Assembly (NCBI GenBank): GCA_902788365.1 | Contig: CADAJN010000004.1 | Span: 124,001-188,000, forward strand | DNA from: an uncultured Pseudomonadota bacterium | GTDB lineage: Bacteria > Pseudomonadota > Alphaproteobacteria > RF32 > CAG-239 | DNA length: 64,000 nt | Direction: 5' to 3' | Shown here: in pieces, positions 9,148 to 16,612 of the stretch | How positions within the stretch are numbered: the stretch's first letter is position 1 | Layout: each line of letters starts with the position of its first letter | Notes under the pieces: generated by a model | Told to the model about the DNA's origin: nothing | The model's input: the letters and a program-made list of their open reading frames with translations, nothing else | The model's database searches: none | Position numbers and translations under genes: made by a program

Positions 9148-9585
9148 TTAAATTAATTTCAAATATCGCAAAATAATATAAACCGCAGCACATTCCAAAA
9201 CCAGCATCAGCCAAAACATTATCTGATAACTGCGCTTTTTGTTTTTGTGATGAAAAAACTTTTGCGCTGCAAAAGCTCCCGGCCAACCGCCCAAAAATTC
9301 CAATGCATGCAAGTGTGCTTCGGGAATGCGCCAAGCGCCGTTTTGTGCCGCACGTTTATCCGTTCCGTATGCCATAAACGTGACAATATTGATACACGCC
9401 AAATGATATACGACAAATACCAAAAAGGCTTTATGCGAAAACATTTGCACTCTGAACAAAAAATGCTCGGTCACATAAGCTGACGCCATCATTAACGCAA
9501 AATACAAAATAAAAAACTTGTTGCGCTGCAACGGCGGCACCAACATTAAAAACGGTGCAATAACAACTAAGAAAGTGATTAACAT
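9148..9585 (-). CDS. DUF1294 family membrane protein
   Basis: A 145-residue integral membrane protein with about four hydrophobic segments (roughly residues 1-18, 22-42, 55-75 and 118-140). The family mark is the AYGTDKRAAQ stretch followed by PEAHLHALEFLGGWPGAFAAQ and HKNKKRSYQ, which are conserved in DUF1294 proteins. In other bacteria this domain is often fused to a cold-shock domain. None is attached here. Its function is unknown. It starts after an AAGGAAAACC leader and ends 15 bases before the DUF4139 gene. Confidence 0.85.
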   Translation of the reverse strand: MLITFLVVIAPFLMLVPPLQRNKFFILYFALMMASAYVTEHFLFRVQMFSHKAFLVFVVYHLACINIVTFMAYGTDKRAAQNGAWRIPEAHLHALEFLGGWPGAFAAQKFFHHKNKKRSYQIMFWLMLVLECAAVYIILRYLKLI

Positions 9586-9723
9586 TTTTTGGTTTTCCTT
9601 AAATTTATCGCAAGTTTATAAGTATTTTTTATAATATTCAAGACTTCTTTTCAAATATTAATCTATTTTTAATGGACTCTGTGCAAAAATATGCAACAGA
9701 TAGATCTATTGGGAGTTTCTGAA

Positions 9724-10383
9724 ATGAAAAAAACTGCTATTTTGGGCATGTTGGCTTTAACGGTTGGGTGTCAAAGCGCACCAAAAGAACCGGTTATTGC
9801 CGATAATATGATTGAATTGACCGGTGCACCGGTAATGAGTATGCCGTGTTCTTATTCTTGTCCGCCAAATGCACCGTGCGGCCAAGTAGAACCAATGGTT
9901 TTGAAACCGCGTGTGCGTGAGGTTATTGCTTCTAAAAAAAGCCGTCCGTGTTGTGACGATGAGATTCCATTGTTCGGAGAACCGCAAACTTATATTCCGG
10001 ACGCACCGGAAATTTATGTTATTTCCGCCAATCGCACTGTTAATTCAATGTTAAAAGAAGCTGAAGCATTTTATCAGCAAATCGGCGAAATGAACGTTTA
10101 TGTGGAAGGCGCTGATGTGCGCGCAAATGATTTGCCGGGTGGCACGGAGCACGGCACAAAAACTTTGCGCAAACGTTTTGGGCAAATCAGTAATGTTACG
10201 TTGCAAGATTCTCCGGATAAAGCACAATACATTGTTACAAGTGCCATTGACTGGTATGATACTGCCACAAAAACCGTGCCGGCCATAAAATATGATTTGT
10301 TCTTAAAGAGTAAAGAAGGTCGCGTGATCGGTGAATGGAGTGAGATTATTCATCAGGCGGATGGGGACAGAAGTTGGTGGTAA
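9724..10383 (+). CDS. Putative lipoprotein, LpoB-like C-terminal half
   Basis: A 219-residue predicted lipoprotein. The signal peptide ends in LTVGC, with C16 as the lipidated Cys. The start is at the ATG of MKKTAIL, with a GGGAG site 8 bases upstream. Two Cys-rich patches follow the lipobox (about residues 37-48 and 77-82). The C-terminal part, beginning with ISANRTVNSML and ending with YDLFLKSKEGRVIGEW, has the strand order of LpoB/CsgG-like activators of penicillin-binding proteins, but identity is too weak to assert. It overlaps the next gene by about 10 bases, so the two are translationally coupled and probably act together at the envelope. Confidence 0.6.
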   Translation: MKKTAILGMLALTVGCQSAPKEPVIADNMIELTGAPVMSMPCSYSCPPNAPCGQVEPMVLKPRVREVIASKKSRPCCDDEIPLFGEPQTYIPDAPEIYVISANRTVNSMLKEAEAFYQQIGEMNVYVEGADVRANDLPGGTEHGTKTLRKRFGQISNVTLQDSPDKAQYIVTSAIDWYDTATKTVPAIKYDLFLKSKEGRVIGEWSEIIHQADGDRSWW

Positions 10384-11297
10384 AAGGCAAGACATTATTC
10401 TTATCAGCTGTTTTCGGGGTCGGTTTATGGACAATAAATAACGGCTCGGTGTATGCACAAACTGCTGATGAAGATGTATTGTTTTTACCCGTCAGTGCCG
10501 ATGCCTGCGATGACCGACAAGCTGATGATGATAAGAAAACAGCCGAAAACCGTGCCATTGATATGGCATCGCTTAACGCCATAAAAACAGAGGGCTTTTT
10601 ACAAAAACGATACCCGAAGCTGAGTTTAGAAGCTTTGGATCTTGTTTCTTATCGCATTATTGACGAGTATTTGATTGACGTGGAACATCAGGTAACCCAT
10701 GATGATGACCAAAGGGTTTGTATTAAATTAAATGCCACAGTGGAAATTACGACCGCCGAATTGGATTTGTTAGCCAAGGAATATAAAGGTATCAATGCCT
10801 TTGCCGAAAGCGAAATGGCCGAAGTAGCCGAGCAAGCGCAAGACAGCATTCAAATAGAACCGCAAAACATCAATCAGCAAAAATTGGTTTATATCGCTTC
10901 AATGAACTTTTTTGACGGCACCGATACTGATCACTATACACCGTATTTAACCGATTTATTCAGTCACAGCAAATACTTTTTTGTGACCGATGATTTGAAA
11001 ATTGCCGACTATGTGATTACGCCGAATTTGTCATCGGCCGAAGTCAGTGCTATTGATGCAAAAAACAACCGAATGCAAATGGTGGTGGAACTGGATACGG
11101 CGGCACCGACAATGCAAGATTTTATGCCGTTATCGGAACAACAAAATCATTTTATTTTGTTTGCCGCGGATAAAGATGAACAACAAGTTGCCGACAACCT
11201 GATTAAAAAGTTGTTACAACGTGCGGCCGCTGCCACCTGCAGTAAGCTAGAAAAATCTATACAAAAACAAATTGAAGATAAAGTTTTTAATCATTAA
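10374..11297 (+). CDS. Exported protein of unknown function, coupled to upstream lipoprotein
   Basis: A 307-residue protein starting at a TTG (or the GTG one codon later) with GGGGA about 7 bases upstream. It overlaps the previous gene. A signal peptide runs to about residue 29 (VYAQ). The first third (ENRAIDMASLNAI, RYPKLSLEAL, VCIKLNATVEI) resembles the LPP20/FlgT-type N-terminal fold. The second half, with YIASMNFFDG and ADYVITPNL, resembles TolB_N/CsgG-like domains that bind partners in the periplasm. These similarities are by eye only. Together with the lipoprotein upstream it may form an envelope complex, perhaps one acting on a peptidoglycan synthase. Confidence 0.6.
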   Translation: MVVKGKTLFLSAVFGVGLWTINNGSVYAQTADEDVLFLPVSADACDDRQADDDKKTAENRAIDMASLNAIKTEGFLQKRYPKLSLEALDLVSYRIIDEYLIDVEHQVTHDDDQRVCIKLNATVEITTAELDLLAKEYKGINAFAESEMAEVAEQAQDSIQIEPQNINQQKLVYIASMNFFDGTDTDHYTPYLTDLFSHSKYFFVTDDLKIADYVITPNLSSAEVSAIDAKNNRMQMVVELDTAAPTMQDFMPLSEQQNHFILFAADKDEQQVADNLIKKLLQRAAAATCSKLEKSIQKQIEDKVFNH

Positions 11298-13116
11298 GCG
11301 GCGGCAATAAAGGCTCTTTGGTTTCGCCGTCTAATTTTTTTTCGCCATGCAACAGTAAAACATGATCGGCCGGCATAGTATATTGTGGCGAAGTCAGGTC
11401 ATATTTATCATCAGCTCCGACTTTTCCCTCTATATCCAACAAGCCAAGCATCAAATCGTATGCCAGATCATTCGTCCAATACTGCTTAATATGATTTTTC
11501 AAGTATTTATAATCAGCGGCACGCGTTTGCTTAAAATGTTCCGACACATTAACAATTAACGGAATTCGCGCCATACGATATGAAAATCGTGAACATTCGT
11601 GCCCCAATTCGTTATCCGGATCATCACCATGATCGGAAAAATATATCCATGCCATAAAATGCGGATTTTGACTTATTTTTTCATAAATCTGCCGCAGCAC
11701 TTCATCATTATATAAAATGCTGTTGTCATATTCATCTATGCGTTTTTCACCGCCGTCAAACCGATTATACTGGCGCGGATATCGGTCACGATATGTGCTG
11801 TGATTTCCCATCAGATGAAGAATAATCAGAGCCTTGTCCTCTTTTTGCATATCCGGCAATTCTTTGACTAACTGTTCATCATAATAAGACGCCGTGAGTT
11901 TATCGCCTATATTATTGTTAATCCATAATTCAAAATCGGCCAAAGAGGCGGTTGCCGTAATCGGTGTTTCCGATATGCTGAATTTAGACTGATTGCTCAA
12001 CCAAAAAACTTTATATCCGGCGGCCTTTGCCACTTCAACCAAAGAATATGCATCGGCTAAATTTACTTGATTATACTGATTTTTTGCGCTTAGCGCATAA
12101 GTCAGCGTTGGCACCGTGTGGGTGTGATTAGAATAAGCATTTGTAAATAAAAATGTGTTGGGATTTTGTGCAAAATGCGTCAGCCACGGCGTTGTCGGAC
12201 GCGGATATCCGTAAACCTGCATATGATCGCGCGTTTCCGACTCGCCGATAATCAGCACATAAACTCCTTTTTGGGGCGAAGAAAGACCTAAATCGCGCAA
12301 TTTTGCCAGATTTTGTGCGCGTTTCTGACGTGCGGCACTGAAATCTTCAAAACTTTGCAGAGCTGATACTGTGTTTTGGGCAATATTAACAGCAAAACTT
12401 AAATTCAGTTTTAATAATTTTTGAGAGCCGGCATAAACCAGTAAAGCCAATAACAAAACAAACAACATACCGTTAAACTTTTGCGGGGCTGTCAATTTTG
12501 AAAACACCCACGTCTGCACACCAGCAAACGTCGCAATCAATAGCGAAAACGTAATCCAAAGCGGCACATTTTGATATTGCAAATAGGCCCATATTTCCGA
12601 CGGATTGGTTTGAAAAAATGTCAGCAAAATATCGGCGGAAAATATAGCTTTATTCACAACAGCATAGCCTATAAACATCAACGGCGGCAAAATAAACAGT
12701 ATGTATAAGAGAATTGCCAGCGTTTTTAACAAACCGCCCACAATCTTTAAAGGTATTTTTTTTGCCACATATAAAGCAAATGAGGCTGAAACAAACAAAA
12801 GCACGGCCAAACATAATGTATGGGTTATTTCTCGCTCTTGCATTATCATGGCAAAGAAATTTTTAGTTACCACAACTGCCAAATATTGGGCCACAAAAGC
12901 CGCGCTTAGTATAGTCAATGTGCGACTATAGTGCCAAAGTGCGGCACCAGTGGTTAATATCAGGGCAAAAAGCAACATATAGCCGACATCGCGTGACAAT
13001 TCAATGGCTTCTGATGTCAACAAACGTGCCGCATACATACAAACCAAACAGCCGAAAAAATACTTTACAAATTGCACAAATGCCGCTTTATGCCATATCT
13101 TTTGCCAAATTAACAT
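11287..13116 (-). CDS. Phosphoethanolamine transferase (EptA/sulfatase family)
   Basis: A 609-residue inner-membrane enzyme. Five to seven hydrophobic segments occupy residues 1-235 and a periplasmic sulfatase-fold domain follows. The catalytic nucleophile is T295 in IGESETRDH with metal ligand E292. HLMGNHSTY (434-442) and FSDHGDD (493-499) supply the remaining metal and substrate residues. Family members transfer phosphoethanolamine from phosphatidylethanolamine to lipid A or other surface glycans, which can lower sensitivity to cationic peptides. It is convergent with the preceding gene and overlaps it by 11 bases at the 3' end. The exact acceptor cannot be read from sequence. Confidence 0.88.
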   Translation of the reverse strand: MLIWQKIWHKAAFVQFVKYFFGCLVCMYAARLLTSEAIELSRDVGYMLLFALILTTGAALWHYSRTLTILSAAFVAQYLAVVVTKNFFAMIMQEREITHTLCLAVLLFVSASFALYVAKKIPLKIVGGLLKTLAILLYILFILPPLMFIGYAVVNKAIFSADILLTFFQTNPSEIWAYLQYQNVPLWITFSLLIATFAGVQTWVFSKLTAPQKFNGMLFVLLLALLVYAGSQKLLKLNLSFAVNIAQNTVSALQSFEDFSAARQKRAQNLAKLRDLGLSSPQKGVYVLIIGESETRDHMQVYGYPRPTTPWLTHFAQNPNTFLFTNAYSNHTHTVPTLTYALSAKNQYNQVNLADAYSLVEVAKAAGYKVFWLSNQSKFSISETPITATASLADFELWINNNIGDKLTASYYDEQLVKELPDMQKEDKALIILHLMGNHSTYRDRYPRQYNRFDGGEKRIDEYDNSILYNDEVLRQIYEKISQNPHFMAWIYFSDHGDDPDNELGHECSRFSYRMARIPLIVNVSEHFKQTRAADYKYLKNHIKQYWTNDLAYDLMLGLLDIEGKVGADDKYDLTSPQYTMPADHVLLLHGEKKLDGETKEPLLPPLND

Positions 13117-13256
13117 GACTTAATCCATTATATCTTAAACCTTATATTTTTTATCCGACTTTTAACAACTTGTCCAGCTAAACTGCATTATATAAACAAT
13201 ATTTGAAAGCTGACGACGTATACATACCGTTTTTTGCTCTTATCATAAGATATGTA

Positions 13257-13285
13257 TTGATTTTAAGCAAAAAAAATCCTATATT
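13257..13285 (+). promoter_or_regulatory. Sigma70-type promoter of the Bax-inhibitor-1 gene
   Basis: TTGATT (13257-13262) and TATATT (13280-13285) are separated by exactly 17 bases. They lie 35 bases before the start codon, which has an AAAGGAG ribosome site. Confidence 0.6.
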
Positions 13286-13319
13286 TTCTTTAGTAATTAA
13301 GTAAAGGAGTATAAATTCA

Positions 13320-14069
13320 ATGGAAATAAACGAATATAATCATAAATCAGCCGTAGAAGTTTTGGGGCGCGCCGGCTCGGCCGTTGATCAGGGGCTACGC
13401 AGTTATCTGATTAAGGTGTTTAACTATATGTGGCTGAGCTTGCTGGTAACCGGCGGAACAGCTTATTTGTTTGCCAATACAAGTTTAATCAATTTGCTTT
13501 ATAACATTGATATGCAGGCGCAAACCGTGAGTATGTCGGCAATGGGCTGGATAATCACTTTTGCACCGTTTGCGCTGATTTTTGCGTTTAATTATGTGGT
13601 GCAAAACAAAAGCATGAGTGCCGTGCATACGGTATTTTGGCTGTTTTCGGTGTTGTTTGGCGCTTCAATGGCATCTATCTTTTTGCTTTATACCGCCAGC
13701 AGCATGACACGCGTATTTTTAATTACGGCCTGCACATTCGGTGCCATGAGCGTTTATGGCTATACCACAAAGCGCGATTTAAGCGGTATCGGCAGCTTTT
13801 TGCTGATGGGCTTGTTCGGTGTAATTATTGCTTCAATCGTTAATATTTGGCTGAAAAGCAGCGGCTTATATTATGCCATGTCATATATTTCGGTGCTGAT
13901 TTTTGTTGGTCTGACGGCGTATGATATGCAAAATATTAAGGCGCTTTACTACGGCCAAGACAGTGAAGATACACGTTCACGCAAAGCCATTATGGGCGCG
14001 TTGAGCCTGTATTTGGACTTTATCAACCTATTTATGGCACTGTTGCGCATTATGGGTGACAGAAGATAG
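13320..14069 (+). CDS. Bax inhibitor-1/YccA family membrane protein
   Basis: A 249-residue protein with seven hydrophobic segments. It has the family's N-terminal block (LRSYLIKVFNYMWLSLLVTGGTAY) and the late LTAYDMQNIK motif, with conserved Asp residues in the last helices that in BsYetJ form a pH-sensing calcium-leak gate. Members are inner-membrane proteins of the TMBIM superfamily. In E. coli YccA also binds FtsH. It is monocistronic, with its own promoter upstream and a terminator directly after the stop. Confidence 0.92.
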   Translation: MEINEYNHKSAVEVLGRAGSAVDQGLRSYLIKVFNYMWLSLLVTGGTAYLFANTSLINLLYNIDMQAQTVSMSAMGWIITFAPFALIFAFNYVVQNKSMSAVHTVFWLFSVLFGASMASIFLLYTASSMTRVFLITACTFGAMSVYGYTTKRDLSGIGSFLLMGLFGVIIASIVNIWLKSSGLYYAMSYISVLIFVGLTAYDMQNIKALYYGQDSEDTRSRKAIMGALSLYLDFINLFMALLRIMGDRR

Positions 14070-14095
14070 TTTCGTAAAAAGTCTTTAAAACGCAG

Positions 14096-14130
14096 AAAGA
14101 GCACACCTTGCGGTATGCTCTTTTCTTTTT
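14096..14130 (+). terminator. Rho-independent terminator after the Bax-inhibitor-1 gene
   Basis: An 8-base stem (AAAGAGCA with TGCTCTTT), a 12-base loop and a T-rich tail. It abuts the stop of the convergent gene at 14130. Confidence 0.8.
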
Positions 14131-15314
14131 TAGAAGTATCTCTTGTCCGTAGTGGCCTCAAGATAATCGCCGAAATCCTGTCCGGTTTTGTAGGCACCGC
14201 CGAGGAACCTCTGATATCGTGTGATATGTCCCCAGATTCCTCTGTCATAATCCTTGGCGGAGAACGACGCGCGGGCAAACAGGTCTGAGAGAATAATGTT
14301 GGCAACGGCCGTTTTGTGGTCAATGCCATACAAAATCTCTTGATAGTTGGGCCAACCCATGTTGGAATGGTCAACTATCACATTCTTAAATAAACCCCAG
14401 TTTGCTCCCTTAACACCGGGCATCAGATAGCGCTCGGGGCGCTCTGAGTCGGTCTTGCCGTTAAACGAGATAGTATCCTTGGCGAGCGGGCCAATGCTGG
14501 CTGCGATGTAACCAAGGAAAATCTCGGTCAGACGCGCCTCGGGCACAGCCTGCCACTGACTGGTGTAGAACAGCGGGCAATGAGCCAGCACGAGGTTGAT
14601 CTTCACATCCTTGAACTTCTCGTCCTTAAGCTGGAGCATCCATTCGGCAAGTAAACGCTTGTCATAAAATGGATTGCCGGACACAATCACGAAAGTGACT
14701 TCCTCTAAGCCTTTACTCTTGGCGAAATCATAAAGTTCCACCAAGTTGCCGGCAGTGTCATCGTCGTCACACGGCGTGTAGTTCTGATACACCCACTTCT
14801 TGTCTCCCAGAACGGACATGATAGCATAGTAGCTATCGTATTCCGTTTTTCTGATCAGAATACCGGGCTCAGCATCGCGATAAAAGAGGTCTTTGAACAA
14901 CCCCTTATTGCCTTCCTTTCCCGATGAGATGAAAGGCATGACTTGCTTCGTCTTCTTGTAATAGAAACGAAACATTTCAAATCCGAAGAAAGGCGCAGTC
15001 ATGACGCCTGAGAAGATATATCCAAACGGATTCTTCATATTCGGAGGCAATTCGTAAAGACTACAAACGCGGGCAACAGATTTGCCGCCTTGTGCGTTCG
15101 GATACTCAAATTCCATACCCGGCTCAAGACCACCAAGCTTTTCTGCTTCCTTAAACATATAGGAAGATACAGCTTTGAGTGGCCTCGGACGAAGAACCTG
15201 AACATGTTCTGCCATGAATGCGCGTCCGGCGGCATTGCAGGCAAAGTTGTTTGACTCAAGGAGTGCGAAAAACTCTTTCTCGGATACCGAGAGATACTGA
15301 AAAAAATTACTCAT
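14130..15314 (-). CDS. Unknown protein of atypical composition, probably acquired
   Basis: A 394-residue soluble protein that I do not recognise. It has no signal peptide or membrane segment. Noticeable parts are an acidic CDDDDTAG run (about residues 182-189), a VTFVIVSGNPFYD strand-loop near 210 and a hydrophobic VNLVLAHCPLFY strand near 240, suggesting an alternating alpha/beta fold. Base composition is clearly above the local level (about 50 % GC, with many C- or G-ending codons) while both neighbours are near 40 %. The start has no Shine-Dalgarno site, only an AT-rich leader of about 30 bases behind a strong promoter at 15351-15379. These features suggest fairly recent transfer. It is a single-gene unit. 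Confidence 0.75.
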   Translation of the reverse strand: MSNFFQYLSVSEKEFFALLESNNFACNAAGRAFMAEHVQVLRPRPLKAVSSYMFKEAEKLGGLEPGMEFEYPNAQGGKSVARVCSLYELPPNMKNPFGYIFSGVMTAPFFGFEMFRFYYKKTKQVMPFISSGKEGNKGLFKDLFYRDAEPGILIRKTEYDSYYAIMSVLGDKKWVYQNYTPCDDDDTAGNLVELYDFAKSKGLEEVTFVIVSGNPFYDKRLLAEWMLQLKDEKFKDVKINLVLAHCPLFYTSQWQAVPEARLTEIFLGYIAASIGPLAKDTISFNGKTDSERPERYLMPGVKGANWGLFKNVIVDHSNMGWPNYQEILYGIDHKTAVANIILSDLFARASFSAKDYDRGIWGHITRYQRFLGGAYKTGQDFGDYLEATTDKRYF

Positions 15315-15350
15315 AATTCGTAAAAGTTTAATAATACTGTTATCGGAATA

Positions 15351-15379
15351 ATATTAGCCGAATTTTGACAAAATGTCAA
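15351..15379 (-). promoter_or_regulatory. Consensus promoter with overlapping palindrome
   Basis: On the minus strand TTGACA (15379-15374) and TAATAT (15356-15351) are spaced 17 bases apart, close to ideal sigma70 boxes. The -35 box is half of a perfect 15-base palindrome, TTGACATTTTGTCAA (15365-15379), which could be a repressor operator. It drives the unknown gene at 14130-15314. Confidence 0.65.
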
Positions 15380-15749
15380 GAAAAAAGAGCAAAGATAGCA
15401 CAATTCGTGGCGTAAGTTGTGAAATTTATGCCATGATATGACCGATGATGGTGGTGAGTTTAATAAGGAAGCAGTGCTGCGCACTGAAAGATAAGATCCC
15501 TTGACGCCGGAAGAACAAAAACAACCTTAAAATGTTGTTTTTGGATGACGGGCGAAGTTCACTTTATGAGCCTGAACAGTAGTTAAGGCGAATGACCGAA
15601 GCAAGCGAAGCGTTGCAAGACGAATGCGCCGCATCGTGCGAGGGATGACATTATTATTTAAAAAAGTTGGAGCAGAACTTCGTTCGGGGATGCTCACGCG
15701 TTCCGGTGGAACGCTCAGCATGACAGCGATAGGTTTGGCCGTTTATAAA
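15380..15749. repeat. Gene-free gap with nested hairpins and a dispersed repeat
   Basis: No credible gene is seen here. The stretch holds a string of hairpins. One is AAAAACAAC/GTTGTTTTT (15517-15542), a possible terminator on either strand. Another is GAACTTCGTTC near 15676-15685. The last is a palindromic unit at 15688-15726 (GATGCTCACGCGTTC then GAACGCTCAGCATGACAG). The final unit recurs almost unchanged at 22223-22259, so it belongs to a dispersed intergenic repeat family. Confidence 0.7.
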
Positions 15750-16598
15750 TTATTCTTGCCAGATTTTGCCCAAGCGATACGGGTGCGCCTTATAGCAGCC
15801 CAAAATGCGGTATTCTTCCGAAAAAAACTTCAGCTCAGCCAGTGCATATTGCAAAGCTTTTGATTCAACGTGCTGTTCCACTTCCACATAAAAGCGGGCC
15901 GAAAAAAACTTGCCGTTCAGCAAATAGCTCTCAAGCTTGGAAATATTTATGCCGTTGGTGGCAAAACCGCCCAAAACCTTATATAGCGCCGCAGGAATGT
16001 GTTTGGTGGTAAACACAATTGAAGTAATAAAATTGCTGCCGTCATCTGCCGGCGTGCATGCTTCTTTTTGCATAATCAAAAAGCGAGTCGTATTATTATG
16101 CGCATTTTCAATATTTGGCGCCAAAATATCCATACCGTAAATTTTTGCCGCCAATTTAGAAGCAATCGCCGCCTTGGTCAAATCTTGTTCCTGCACGATT
16201 TTTTCGCAACTTTTGGCCGTATCTATGCGCGAAACCGCCTTTATTTGGTGTGCCTTCAAAAACTGCGAACATTGCGCCAAAGCCTGCGGATGCGACGCCG
16301 CACTGACAATATTTTCCAGCTTTGCTCCTTTGAGCGCAAGCAACTGGTGTTCAATGCGTAAAAAATGCTCGCCGATAATAAAAAGCCCTGCTTCCGGCAA
16401 TAAAAAATGCACATCGGTCACTCGGCCGGCATTTGAATTTTCTACCGGAATAACAGCCTTATCAACGCTGCCGTTTTTAACCATTTCCATGGCAATTTCA
16501 AACGTATCACATGCCACATATTCCTGATTTGGAAACAATTCTCCGCACGCAATGTGCGAATATGCACCGGGCACTCCTTGATATGCAATTTTTAACAT
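15750..16598 (-). CDS. pheA: Prephenate dehydratase
   Basis: A 282-residue monofunctional prephenate dehydratase that makes phenylpyruvate for phenylalanine synthesis in the cytosol. It starts MLKIAYQGVPGAYSH, carries PVENSNAGRV (51-60) and the catalytic T171-R-F173 motif, and has a C-terminal ACT domain (about 188-275). The allosteric ESRP motif of the ACT domain is replaced by KLESY, so phenylalanine feedback may be altered. That is inference. There is no fused chorismate mutase. It lies 14 bases downstream of the CPA2 antiporter and could be co-transcribed. Confidence 0.93.
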   Translation of the reverse strand: MLKIAYQGVPGAYSHIACGELFPNQEYVACDTFEIAMEMVKNGSVDKAVIPVENSNAGRVTDVHFLLPEAGLFIIGEHFLRIEHQLLALKGAKLENIVSAASHPQALAQCSQFLKAHQIKAVSRIDTAKSCEKIVQEQDLTKAAIASKLAAKIYGMDILAPNIENAHNNTTRFLIMQKEACTPADDGSNFITSIVFTTKHIPAALYKVLGGFATNGINISKLESYLLNGKFFSARFYVEVEQHVESKALQYALAELKFFSEEYRILGCYKAHPYRLGKIWQE

Positions 16599-16612
16599 TT
16601 AACGCCTCCCCT

